From JARRLC01 sp050290865 (lineage in GTDB: Bacteria; Pseudomonadota; Alphaproteobacteria; Rhizobiales; Rhodomicrobiaceae): 29,229 nt of DNA. The notes under the pieces are model-generated. The model did no database searches. It was not told the DNA's origin and was given only the letters and a program-made list of their open reading frames with translations. The position numbers and the translations under genes are program-made. This document shows, in pieces, positions 22,636 to 29,229 of this stretch; the stretch's first letter is position 1, and each line of letters starts with the position of its first letter. The stretch is from contig JBNKIW010000034.1 in the NCBI GenBank assembly GCA_050290865.1, positions 1 through 29,229 on the forward strand, in the 5' to 3' direction.

Positions 22636-23114
22636 AAGGGGCGGCGGGGGCAACGGCTCGCGGGATGAGGTTGATGGTTGGGCGCCATGGCGTTCCCTTT
22701 CGTCGCCGATACGGCTCGCCGGAAGTTCCGCCCCATGGGCCGGTCCACCGAATCTCACAAGCCCTTTCGCGTGCGGCGTTCCCGATTTGGAACGGTGCCA
22801 AAGCGGCATGTCTGCCCGCGCGCGGTCGCATGCCACTTCTCCGCTTGATCCTGTCTGGCCAGCTTCAGCAGCCGAAGTACCTCAAGCGCAACCGCTAACT
22901 TCCGGAGGTCAAGTCCTGCCTGAATTGCACTCTCCGTCTTGAGATCCTTGCCAAGCCGGAGCGCCATCTGACAGTCCGCATTGGACCTAGTTGCAGAAAA
23001 TTTCCGCCCTTCCGGCGACACCTGCGATCCACAGGAATGAACAATGTCTGTTTTCCGTCGGGGTTAGAAAATGCTACGCAGATGCACCTGCAGAGTTCGA
23101 GAAAGGAGGCGACC
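22636..23114. other. Intergenic stretch with one doubtful small ORF
   Basis: The 479 bp between the HAD gene and the small secreted-protein gene hold no firm gene. A minus-strand reading from GTG 23021 to 22755 (88 aa) contains CQMALRLGKDLKTESAIQAG and ALEVLRLLKLARQDQAEKWH, which looks like two amphipathic helices. It has GGA about 8 nt before the GTG. It could be a small protein gene, but nothing confirms it. Confidence 0.3.
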
Positions 23115-23438
23115 TTGAGAAAGCTATTAATCGTTTGTGCAGCGCTTTGCATGGCAGTGTCCATGGCCGACGCGCGGTCGAGGAAGAGCGATCGCGAATG
23201 CAAAGCTCGGGTCAAAGTCTCAGGCGACGCGGCGATCAGGATCTCCAAGGCCAAGAAGAATGCTGCCAGGGCGTGGCGGCAGCGGGTAATCGAGACGCAC
23301 GGCGAGCGTTTCGCCGAGCTCGCACTTGCGCGCAGGGTCAAGAGGCGCTGCCGGACAGTGCGCGTTGGTGGCAGTATGCGTTCGCTGCGTTTGCAGCGCT
23401 GCAGCATCGTCGCCCGCCCCTGCAGCCTCAGACCGTAG
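23115..23438 (+). CDS. Small basic secreted protein
   Basis: 107 aa from TTG 23115, fixed by a perfect ribosome-binding site (AAAGGAGG, 5 nt upstream). The N-terminal signal peptide reads MRKLLIVCAALCMAVSMADA. The mature part starts RSRKSDRECKARVKVSGDAAIRISKAKKNAARAWRQRVIETHGERFAELALARR and ends in a Cys-rich basic tail (KRRCRTVR, LQRCSIVARPC). This pattern (ECKA.VKVSG, AxxAWRxxVxxxHGExFA, RCxxS) occurs in many small exported alphaproteobacterial proteins of unknown function. Its strong positive charge suggests binding to wall polymers or nucleic acid. It stands alone. Confidence 0.72.
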   Translation: MRKLLIVCAALCMAVSMADARSRKSDRECKARVKVSGDAAIRISKAKKNAARAWRQRVIETHGERFAELALARRVKRRCRTVRVGGSMRSLRLQRCSIVARPCSLRP

Positions 23439-23738
23439 TACACCCCGCCGGAAATCCTACCCCATATGCCGCACGCACTCACAGGATTTCCTGCGGGTTT
23501 GGCGTAGTATTGATCAGTCATAAATAGCGCGGCCGCAACCAAACGGCGCTACCCAGAGCTGGGGCGGATTGAATTTGACCCAGCCGGGCGGAGAAATCCC
23601 GGAATGGCGGGCGACATCATCTTGGAATGGTGGGCGCGTTCACGCCGGAATCTGCAGGACTGCCCGAAACAGCTCAAACGGCGGGTATTCGTTTTGACGC
23701 ACCGCTTCCGCGTGTGCAGCGACCGGCGCCGTTTCCCG
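23439..23738. other. Non-coding stretch with insertion-sequence end
   Basis: No coding sequence seen. The sequence GATTGAATTTGACCCAG at 23567 followed by repeated GGAATGG-GGGCG units resembles the terminal region of an IS21-family element; the transposase genes are absent. Confidence 0.4.
23601..23665. repeat. Direct repeats resembling an IS21-family terminus
   Basis: GGAATGGCGGGCGACATCA (23601-23619) and GGAATGGTGGGCGCGTTCA (23624-23642) repeat every 23 bp, and a third partial copy starts GGAATCTGCA at about 23646. IS21 elements carry such multiple terminal repeats bound by IstA. It lies at the end of the glycan cluster. Confidence 0.5.
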
Positions 23739-24590
23739 TCATGGGGCGCGCTTGCTTCCCACGGCGATGAGCGACGTGCCGAAAGGCAGCGCTACGCCGC
23801 GGTGGATTGCGGCGCGCTCGAATGCGAAGGCCCGCGTGGCGAGTTCTGCCAGCGCGCTGCCCGCACCGTGATGTCCAACAACCTCTTGCGGTGTCGTTAC
23901 TTTGCGCAGGCCCAGCTTGCTTGGCAGTGTGCGCAACGCGAGCACTGGCGGCACCAGAACCGAGAAGAAATATGTGATGAAGCGCACATCAAATCCGGCG
24001 CAGGCGAGGACGCGCGCGAGGGAGGCTCGCGTGTAGCGGCGCTGATGCCCGGCGTAGGCGTCATCCGACGACCAGAGCCACCGCAACGCCGGGACGGTGA
24101 TGTAGATGAGGCCACGCGGCGCGAGCACATCCCGGCAGTCTGCGAGAAAGCCGTGATCATCGGCTATGTGCTCCACCACGTCGAATAGCCCAAGCGCAGC
24201 GAGGCTTTCCTGACGGAACAGCATGCGATCGAAGGGAGCCTTCACCACCGTCAGCCCACGGCGATGAGCGGTGTGCGCGGCATCGTCTCCCGGTTCGATG
24301 ACGATGCAGGAATGCCCGCGCCGGGCCAGTCCCCAGGACACGAACCCGTTGCCGCCGCCGATGTCCACGATTGGCCCCGCCGGGGCGAAGCGCGAGAGGA
24401 CGGCACTGATGATGGCGTTCCGATGGCCAAACCAGAAGGACGTTTCCTCGATCTGCGCCAGGCTGAGGTGCGCTTCGGCAGGGTAGGAAACCTGCGTTTC
24501 GCGGTTCGCGATCCAAAACCGGTCTGCGATCTCGACCAGTCCGGTTCCGGCCCGCGACAGGAGCGCGTGCTCTGCGGCAGGGTTGTTCAT
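23739..24590 (-). CDS. Class I SAM-dependent methyltransferase (Methyltransf_23 type)
   Basis: 283 aa. The N-terminal part has a lead-in (HLSLAQIEETSFWFGHRNAIISAVLSRF). The Rossmann core begins GPIVDIGGGNGFVSWGLARRGH (motif I), then SCIVIEPGDDAAHTA, LGLFDVVEHIADDHGFLADCRDVLAPRGLIYITVPAL and GHQRRYTRASLARVLACAGFDV. The pattern VVEHIxDD and the HQRRYxxxSL block are typical of methyltransferases found in O-antigen and exopolysaccharide clusters. A C-terminal hydrophobic stretch (FITYFFSVLVPPVLALRTL) is also common in this group. It is the last same-strand gene of the glycan block; a gap of about 65 nt separates it from the unclear reading frames upstream. Confidence 0.83.
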   Translation of the reverse strand: MNNPAAEHALLSRAGTGLVEIADRFWIANRETQVSYPAEAHLSLAQIEETSFWFGHRNAIISAVLSRFAPAGPIVDIGGGNGFVSWGLARRGHSCIVIEPGDDAAHTAHRRGLTVVKAPFDRMLFRQESLAALGLFDVVEHIADDHGFLADCRDVLAPRGLIYITVPALRWLWSSDDAYAGHQRRYTRASLARVLACAGFDVRFITYFFSVLVPPVLALRTLPSKLGLRKVTTPQEVVGHHGAGSALAELATRAFAFERAAIHRGVALPFGTSLIAVGSKRAP

Positions 24591-24656
24591 CGGTCAGCCA
24601 CGCAGTTGTGACACGCAGCACACCTCAGCGGTCGGCCAAGACGGTGATTCAATCGC

Positions 24657-24953
24657 TTATGCACACGGCACATGTTGTTTCAGCCTTCGATTTGACCTGC
24701 TCATTGCGAAACCGCCAGCGCCCCCGCTGAGGATTTTTTTTGCGGGCGCGGGTGCCTTCGCAATATCCACGAGCGCGATGGTGCAGCCCCGCTTTTCGCC
24801 TTGAAAGGCGACCCTTTTGAACTCGCGGCAGAGGATCTGTGCCGCCGCGAGTGCCGCCAGGCCGCGGTCCACATCGCCGTCGCTCCGGGCCAGCAAGGCA
24901 ATGACGGATTTGCCAGCGATCGCCGTTCTTATGCCTCCGTCGATGTGCGGCAT
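24657..24953 (-). CDS. Doubtful ORF, possibly the frameshifted end of the upstream membrane protein
   Basis: A 98-aa reading from ATG 24953 overlaps the end of the upstream ORF (stop at 24929) in a different frame. It reads GIRTAIAGKSVIALLARSDGDVDRGLAALAAAQILCREF, then AFQGEKRGCTIALVDI, and looks protein-like up to about residue 70; the tail is not. There is no good ribosome-binding site. Either it is the displaced C-terminal half of the upstream protein after a frameshift or a separate small gene. No family recognised. Confidence 0.35.
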   Translation of the reverse strand: MPHIDGGIRTAIAGKSVIALLARSDGDVDRGLAALAAAQILCREFKRVAFQGEKRGCTIALVDIAKAPAPAKKILSGGAGGFAMSRSNRRLKQHVPCA

Positions 24954-25357
24954 ACCGCGATCGGTCGCGCCCCACGGGTGGGCGTGCTGCTGTACCAGAA
25001 TCCGAGCGGGACCTGTGGGGGCACATGGAGACCGATGAACCTCTGAAGGAACAGCGCGCCTTTGTACACGTCCCCCTCCTTGACTGCGCGGTCTTCGGCG
25101 CCGCTGAGACGCAGTTGATGTCCGGTGCCGTTGAAGCTGGGATAGACCACGAGCGTTATGGCACAGGTGCCAATGCCTGCCAGTGCATGCCTCCCCAGCC
25201 GCATCGCCGCAGCAGCGACCGTCGCGGCGCCAAGAATGAGCCAGTGCCAAATGTCGCTGACTGCCGCGACGTTTGGGAGCAGATCGAGCCGTACAGCCTC
25301 GCGGTAGCGCTTAGCCGGAGAACTGGGCGGGTGAGCGGAAATGGCGATTGTTGTCAT
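24929..25357 (-). CDS. Membrane-associated hypothetical protein, coupled to upstream methyltransferase, probably truncated
   Basis: 142 aa. Its ATG overlaps the stop of the upstream methyltransferase (ATGA, 25357-25354), so it is translationally coupled and real as an initiation site. The protein has a transmembrane stretch (WHWLILGAATVAAAAMRLG and LAGIGTCAITLVVYPSFNG), then RLSGAEDRAVKEGDVYKGALFLQRFIGLHVPPQVPLGFWYSSTP and an abrupt end. The PLGFWYSSTP region recalls exported or membrane glycan proteins, and the abrupt end with a protein-like reading continuing in another frame suggests a frameshift near 24950. No family is recognised. Confidence 0.5.
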   Translation of the reverse strand: MTTIAISAHPPSSPAKRYREAVRLDLLPNVAAVSDIWHWLILGAATVAAAAMRLGRHALAGIGTCAITLVVYPSFNGTGHQLRLSGAEDRAVKEGDVYKGALFLQRFIGLHVPPQVPLGFWYSSTPTRGARPIAVCRTSTEA

Positions 25358-26154
25358 GAATATTTCCGAAAGACGAACAGCTTCTGGACCCCATAATCGC
25401 CACAGGGGGGGAGTAGTGCAGAAAAGCGATTGAATTCCATATTTGTATTCGCAACTTCGGCTTTATTTCCTGATAGTTGCGCAAGAAGAGGCTTAAATAC
25501 GCGTGTCGCAACGTAATAGCTACTTGAGAAGTCTATGACTGCTTCGAGATTCATCACTTGAGACAGTGCCTCAACCAGCGCTGGTTGGCGCACATAGGTG
25601 TTGAAGGAAGGCTGTGGTATGGGCGGCAGATTCCATTCCTGCCGGAACGCATTGAGGCGTTCCCAACCTTCCACCGTTGCTTCCGATAACAGTAACAGAC
25701 CCCCGGGCCTCACGATGCGAGCGCATTCACTGAGGCCATCGGCTTGAGACTCGGCATTTGGAAGATTGATGATCACCCTAGTGACGATGGCGCTGTCATA
25801 CGAATTATCTTGCTCGCCGTGCAAGTCAGTGATGTCGCCGACTGCGAATTCGACGAAACCAGAAAGTTGAGACTTTATCCCGGCCAATCGCTCAATCGCG
25901 CAATTTACCATCTCCGGCACATAATCTACGCCTTTTATCGAGATCTTTCGCTGTGCCGCATACTGCACCGTAGAGTATCCGTTAGCGCAACCAATATCGA
26001 TGACACGTTGTCCGTCCCGCAAATGGCCGCCGATTTCTTTGATCTCCAGTTCAATGACCGGCCGGTCTCCCCACGATGCTGCATGGTCTTGCCCTTCCCG
26101 GATGGCCTGAGACGTCCAAAACCGCTTAATCTCTTCGAGAGTCATCTGAGCCAT
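25354..26154 (-). CDS. Class I SAM-dependent methyltransferase
   Basis: 266 aa with motif I RVIDIGCANGYSTVQYAAQR, the acidic end of strand 2 in KGVDYVPEMVNCAIERL, FAVGDITDLHG, YDSAIVTRVIINLPN (motif IV region) and ARIVRPGGLLLLSEATVEGWERLN (post-motif). This is the Methyltransf_11/25 type, acting on a small or sugar acceptor. The C-terminal 100 residues (SFNTYVRQPALVEALSQVMNLEAVIDFSSSYYVATRVF) are typical of methyltransferases in surface-polysaccharide clusters. The DNA is clearly lower in GC than nearby genes, suggesting acquisition. Its stop overlaps the next gene's start. Confidence 0.85.
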   Translation of the reverse strand: MAQMTLEEIKRFWTSQAIREGQDHAASWGDRPVIELEIKEIGGHLRDGQRVIDIGCANGYSTVQYAAQRKISIKGVDYVPEMVNCAIERLAGIKSQLSGFVEFAVGDITDLHGEQDNSYDSAIVTRVIINLPNAESQADGLSECARIVRPGGLLLLSEATVEGWERLNAFRQEWNLPPIPQPSFNTYVRQPALVEALSQVMNLEAVIDFSSSYYVATRVFKPLLAQLSGNKAEVANTNMEFNRFSALLPPCGDYGVQKLFVFRKYS

Positions 26155-26311
26155 TCATGCCCCCCCTCAATCTTCCAGAACACATCACAGAGGTGGACCA
26201 ATGGCGCCTGGGAGCGCTGCGCACGTCCCAATCATCCCGGACCATCGGCGGCGTCAGGCGGAAGCACTGGACACCCAGAAATTCTTCATCGAAACGCGAG
26301 GGTTGAAGCAT
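26155..26311 (-). pseudogene. Possible N-terminal remnant of a sugar N-acetyltransferase (WecD-like)
   Basis: A reading from ATG 26311 begins MLQPSRFDEEFLGVQCFRLTP, which resembles the opening of dTDP-fucosamine acetyltransferases (xxWDSxFFGxPxxRL). It loses any protein-like pattern after about 30 residues. Its place next to a DegT aminotransferase and a dTDP-glucose dehydratase would suit the WecD step. The match is short, so this is a suggestion only. Confidence 0.2.
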
Positions 26312-26389
26312 GTCCGCTCTCACCCCCCTGAAGCAGGCCGAACGGACGCGTCCGCTGCCCTCATTTGCTCACGGGCAAAACCCGCCTCC

Positions 26390-26517
26390 GACAGCCTGAG
26401 AATGATCTCGCAGTCTGTCGCTATGCTGGCGGCAGCGCACATCACACACCGCACCAGTTTGTTCAGCGTGGGATCTTGCTCGTTGTAGACCGGGGCGACG
26501 ACCGAAATCTGAACCAT
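26390..26517 (-). pseudogene. N-terminal remnant of a GT2 glycosyltransferase
   Basis: From ATG 26517 the reading is MVQISVVAPVYNEQDPTL, then RCVMCAAASIATDCEIIL. ISVVxPVYNEx is the opening strand and nucleotide-sugar loop of family 2 glycosyltransferases (GtrB/DPM-like), and CEIIL is the strand that normally leads to VDDGS. The VDDGS motif is missing and the similarity stops there, so only about 40 residues remain of a roughly 320-residue enzyme. It lies in the same direction as the glycan genes around it. Confidence 0.55.
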
Positions 26518-26757
26518 GGGGCATAGTCTTTGCGGGTGTTTGCATTTCGGATTCCTAGCGCACTTGAATACTGTTTTTCACGCGAGATTACCTGCCGACA
26601 TAACCACGCGTTGTACTTGCGTGCAACAGTCAAAACGGGGGAAGCGGGCATTGATGAACAGGAGAAGGAGGGCCTGTGGATGACGGCGGATGATGACCAA
26701 CATAGCCTGCACCCCCGGCGAGAGCGCTACGCTGGCCGTGCAGCGCCTTGGGCGGCG
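26518..26757. other. Non-coding stretch before the aminotransferase end
   Basis: No coding sequence recognised. It is lower in GC than the genes on its right, and may be decayed remains of the glycosyltransferase region. Confidence 0.35.
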
Positions 26758-27915
26758 TCACACCAGCGGATACACCGCGCGCCGAACGGTCTCGATCACA
26801 TAATCCTGCTCCTCGTCGCGGATGCCGGGATAGAGGGGTAGGCACAGCGTCTCCTCACCCCATCGCCGCGCAACGGGACAGGCGGTGGACGCCGCCGGGA
26901 AGCACCTTTTGTAATATGTGGTCTCCGTCACGGCGCGATAGTTGACCGTCACGCCGATGCCCGCCTCGTTAAGGACGCGGATAGCGTTGTCGCGCTGGCC
27001 GCCGGGGACGCCGATGGCAAAGAGATGCTCCGCGCTGCTGCATTCTGCCGCCGCTTGCACGAGGCGGAGAGGGCCATCCTTGAAAGCCTCCCGGTAGCGG
27101 CTCGCCAGCGCCTGTCGCCGGGGGAGCCGCGCGTCGATGGTGGCAATCTGCTCCGGCAGCAGCGCTGCGAGGAGATCGGGCAGATTGGCCTTGGTTCCGA
27201 GCCGCATCATGTCCCAGTGATTGTAGCGGCCGCCGGAAAAGCGATCAGCGGCAAGCGCCGTCATACCATGAAGCCGCGTCTCGCCGGTACGCGCGAACAA
27301 CTCGGCATCCCTGGTGATGATGGCGCCGCCCTCGCCGCAGGTGATGTTCTTCGTGGCGTAGAATGAGAAAACGGCGGCGCTGGAATGGGTGCCGGGCCGC
27401 TCGCCGCTCCGCGTGCCTTCGAAGCAGTGGGCGCAATCCTCGATGATCACCGCCTTGCCTCCCGTGCCCCGATGCTGCGCCACGGCAGCGGCGATGCCGC
27501 GCATGTCGCACATCTGGCCGTAGAGATGGACGGGCATGACGGCGCGGGTGCGGTTCGTGAAAGCCTTATCCATGGCCTCCGGCGTCATCAGCAACGTTGC
27601 CGGATCGACGTCGGCAAAGACGGGAGTGGCTCCCCCGAGCAGCACCACATTTGCACAGGCGATAAACGTCATCGCCGGGACGACAACCTCGTCGCCGGGC
27701 TTCAGGTCGAGCGCAATGAGCAGCGCGAGCGCGCCGTTCGTCCAACTGTTTGTCAGCAGGGCGTGAGGCGTGCCGAAATAGGTGGCAAGCTGGTTTTCCA
27801 CGACTTTTGCGACGCGCCCGGTCGTCAGGAAGTCGGAGTTGAGGACTTCGAGCATGCCCCCCGCATCGGCGGCAGACAGTCCGTGCCGGTAAAAGCTCAC
27901 CTTCATCCGCGCCAT
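26758..27915 (-). CDS. DegT/DnrJ/EryC1/StrS-family PLP-dependent sugar aminotransferase
   Basis: 385 aa. Full family pattern: MKVSFYRHGLSAADAGGMLEVLNSDFLTTGRVAKVVE (N-arm), TNSWTNGALALLIALDLKPGDEVVVPAMTFIACANVV, MPVHLYGQMCDM, IEDCAHCFEGTRSG, SFYATKNITCGEGGAI with the PLP-binding Lys, RLHGMT, then NLPDLLAALLPEQIATIDARLPRRQALASRYREAF. These enzymes transfer an amino group to a nucleotide-linked keto-sugar. With the dehydratase upstream, its likely substrate is a dTDP-4-keto-6-deoxyhexose. ATG 27915 directly follows AGGGGG; ATG 27906 (third Met in the sequence MARM) is better spaced. It starts 12 nt after the dehydratase stop, so the two form an operon. Confidence 0.9.
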   Translation of the reverse strand: MARMKVSFYRHGLSAADAGGMLEVLNSDFLTTGRVAKVVENQLATYFGTPHALLTNSWTNGALALLIALDLKPGDEVVVPAMTFIACANVVLLGGATPVFADVDPATLLMTPEAMDKAFTNRTRAVMPVHLYGQMCDMRGIAAAVAQHRGTGGKAVIIEDCAHCFEGTRSGERPGTHSSAAVFSFYATKNITCGEGGAIITRDAELFARTGETRLHGMTALAADRFSGGRYNHWDMMRLGTKANLPDLLAALLPEQIATIDARLPRRQALASRYREAFKDGPLRLVQAAAECSSAEHLFAIGVPGGQRDNAIRVLNEAGIGVTVNYRAVTETTYYKRCFPAASTACPVARRWGEETLCLPLYPGIRDEEQDYVIETVRRAVYPLV

Positions 27916-27927
27916 CCCCCTGCACCG

Positions 27928-28875
27928 TCAGTTGAACCGCGAGGGGTCGAAGCTGCGGACGATGTCCGGCAGTTCCTCTTTGAAGCGGCGCCGGGGTTTC
28001 CAGCCAAGAGCGCGAAGCTTGCCGTCATCGAGGCTGTAGCGGATGTCCTGACCAGACCGGTCCTCGACCGCGGTCCAGGCCTTCTCCGCTGGAACGTTGA
28101 TAACCGCCGCAATCTGCGTGAGGACGTCCCTGTTCTGCAATTCCTCGCCGCTGGTGATGTTGTAAACCTCGTTGCGGTTCCCCTTCTCGATTATGGCGAA
28201 GATGGCGTCAACCGTATCCTCCGCATGTAGCCAGGACCGGACATAACTGCCGTCCCCGTGCATGAGCGCAGGCAGGCCGCGCAGCATGCGCCATGTGCTC
28301 TTGGGGATGAGCTTCTCGGGATATTGATGCCGGCCGTAATTGTTGCTTGGCCTGACAATATTCCACGGCATGTTATATGTCCGCCCCCAGCTCATGACCA
28401 GCATATCGGCGGCCGCCTTGGTTGCCGAATAGGGATTCGACGGTATGAGCATATCCGTCTCCTTGTGCATACCCTCACGGATGTCGCCATAAACCTCGTC
28501 GGTGCTGACCTGAACGAACAGAGGGCGCTCACATGGCGCCTTGCGGCGGATCAATTCGAGGCAATTCTGTACACCCAGAAAATTCGTATTGCAGAATTTC
28601 GAGGCATTGGTAATCGCGTTATCGACATGACTTTCCGCAGCGAAGTTTATGAAGACGTCCGCCTCCGGAAGGAAATCAAGTCCGGAGATATCCCTTTCGT
28701 AAAACTGATATCGTTTCTGGCCAATGAACTCAGAATTGATGACATGGTCCGCAGCGTAGCTGATATTATCAAAATTTCGGACATATTTTCCATCCGACAG
28801 CGCACGCCTGACGAAATACTTGCCGATAAAGCCTAATCCACCAGTAACGATGATGAGTTCTGAACGGTCCGCCAC
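27928..28875 (-). CDS. rfbB: dTDP-glucose 4,6-dehydratase-like NAD-dependent sugar dehydratase
   Basis: 315 aa from GTG 28875 (GAGAGG 9-10 nt upstream). Extended short-chain dehydrogenase fold: NAD-binding VTGGLGFIGKYFVRRAL, VFINFAAESHVDNAI, the active-site VSTDEVYGD, YSATKAAADML (YxxxK), NIVRPSNNYGRHQYPEKLIP, GDGSYVRSWLHAEDTVDAI. The STDEVYG and SNNYGxxQ(Y)PEKLIP motifs match RfbB/RffG, which convert dTDP-glucose to dTDP-4-keto-6-deoxyglucose. It is shorter than the usual 340-360 aa. No rfbA, rfbC or rfbD is in the window; the adjoining aminotransferase suggests an amino-deoxy sugar rather than rhamnose. Two direct repeats and a shared motif lie upstream. Confidence 0.88.
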   Translation of the reverse strand: MADRSELIIVTGGLGFIGKYFVRRALSDGKYVRNFDNISYAADHVINSEFIGQKRYQFYERDISGLDFLPEADVFINFAAESHVDNAITNASKFCNTNFLGVQNCLELIRRKAPCERPLFVQVSTDEVYGDIREGMHKETDMLIPSNPYSATKAAADMLVMSWGRTYNMPWNIVRPSNNYGRHQYPEKLIPKSTWRMLRGLPALMHGDGSYVRSWLHAEDTVDAIFAIIEKGNRNEVYNITSGEELQNRDVLTQIAAVINVPAEKAWTAVEDRSGQDIRYSLDDGKLRALGWKPRRRFKEELPDIVRSFDPSRFN

Positions 28876-28976
28876 GCTATTTGCCTCTCGCTACATTCTG
28901 GTTTCTCCTCATCCCCCCGAGACCTGATACAAATGATGATACATAACTACCCCAGTGTATATACGATAGTTCGCCC

Positions 28977-28996
28977 CATAGGGGGTGTTACCTACC
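28977..28996 (-). promoter_or_regulatory. Motif shared with the HAD gene upstream region (copy 2)
   Basis: Minus strand reads GGTAGGTAACACCCCCTATG. It matches 21740-21759 at 16 of 20 positions in the same orientation relative to its gene, and lies 102 bp before the rfbB-like start. Confidence 0.45.
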
Positions 28997-29063
28997 CCAT
29001 CTTCGCCAATTCTGGCCCGGGCCCCCGGTTTTCCCCCGGCGTTTTCGTAGCCCATCTTCGCCA
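28996..29063 (-). repeat. 13-bp direct repeats upstream of the rfbB-like operon
   Basis: CCCATCTTCGCCA occurs at 28996-29008 and 29051-29063, 55 bp apart. On the minus strand both read TGGCGAAGATGGG followed by (G/C)TA. A weaker relative (TGGCGAAAATGGC) lies upstream of the VOC gene at about 17685-17697. Confidence 0.5.
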
Positions 29064-29174
29064 TTTGGCCCTGCAGAGTCGTTTTAAATCCAAGACTTAA
29101 GCCTCTGAACCACGGGCGTTTGGCACTACACTTGCGTTGGCTCGCAGGGGTGGTGGCGGGATGGCCGCGCGTGC

Positions 29175-29229
29175 TCAGATGAGCGTCTGCTGCGTCCCGC
29201 CGGGATTGGCGGGCAGCTTCAGCGCCGTG
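29175..29229 (-). CDS. Possible C-terminus of a gene entering from the right edge
   Basis: On the minus strand the last 55 bases read ALKLPANPGGTQQTLI followed by a TGA stop at 29177-29175. Too short to identify. If real, the gene lies upstream of the rfbB-like operon on the same strand. Confidence 0.3.
   Translation of the reverse strand, partial: TALKLPANPGGTQQTLI

Larger units (their letters stand above)
28876..29174. other. Upstream region of the rfbB-like operon
   Basis: No gene recognised in these 299 bp. The minus-strand promoter should lie here. The stretch holds two CTACCCC boxes 45 bp apart (28947 and 28992), the motif copy at 28977, the 13-bp direct repeats at 28996 and 29051, and a GC palindrome (GGCCCGGGCC). 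Confidence 0.45.

Noticed and set aside
27385..28230. 281-codon plus-strand frame across the aminotransferase/dehydratase junction
   Set aside because: Antisense to two firmly identified genes, without family motifs or ribosome-binding site.
1..29229. tRNA, rRNA or CRISPR features
   Set aside because: No T-loop-like signatures with matching stems, no rRNA core sequences and no regularly spaced repeats were found by eye.

Overview
The window looks like a chromosomal segment of a high-GC alphaproteobacterium, most likely of the order Hyphomicrobiales. The pointers are a COQ10-type START protein, an EF-G-like factor with a DCPGS switch II, paired DUF459-like/SGNH proteins beside an MltB-type lytic transglycosylase, a bactofilin, and a small-RNA hairpin carrying an anti-Shine-Dalgarno loop. 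I do not assign a genus. I see no rRNA, tRNA or CRISPR array.

Layout. 1-1.45 kb is a mobile-element graveyard: an IS1595-type transposase broken by a short insertion, a transposon-associated zinc-ribbon fragment and an IS66 TnpC fragment. 1.49-5.9 kb (minus) holds a cell-envelope set: lytic transglycosylase, a DUF459-like SGNH protein that has lost its Ser and His, and a second SGNH protein. 6.2-8.6 kb (plus) has galU, a BtuF-like binding protein and a COQ10-like START protein. 9.3-12.4 kb has an exported protein, pxpB-pxpC (5-oxoprolinase subunits) and a small exported protein whose ribosome-binding site is buried in a hairpin. 12.5-15.1 kb has an A-type Fe-S carrier, a fusion of a Z1-type helicase lobe with a degenerate GGDEF-like domain, and a bactofilin fused to a cadherin/CSPG-like domain. 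15.2-17.6 kb (minus) has a J-domain/transmembrane/FGE-like protein and a VOC protein, with a probable small RNA on the plus strand between them. 18-21.2 kb (minus) has an EF-G-like GTPase with its terminator, then nadC. 21.3-23.5 kb has a cupin remnant, a HAD-IIA phosphatase-like gene and a small secreted protein. 23.6-29.2 kb (minus) is a partly decayed surface-glycan cluster: dTDP-glucose 4,6-dehydratase, a sugar aminotransferase, two methyltransferases, a coupled membrane ORF and remnants of a GT2 glycosyltransferase and possibly an acetyltransferase.

How the genes relate. GalU (UDP-glucose) and the RfbB/DegT pair (dTDP-amino-sugar) point to envelope polysaccharide. The transglycosylase/SGNH block and the bactofilin point to wall remodelling and cell shape. 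The strongest candidates for something undescribed are the Z1-lobe/GGDEF-like fusion (13145-14203), the anti-SD hairpin RNA ending at an orphan terminator (about 17093-17181), the SGNH pseudoenzyme, the bactofilin-cadherin fusion, and a regulatory motif found about 100 bp upstream of both the HAD gene and the rfbB-like gene. All domain calls come from reading motifs by eye; no database search was possible.
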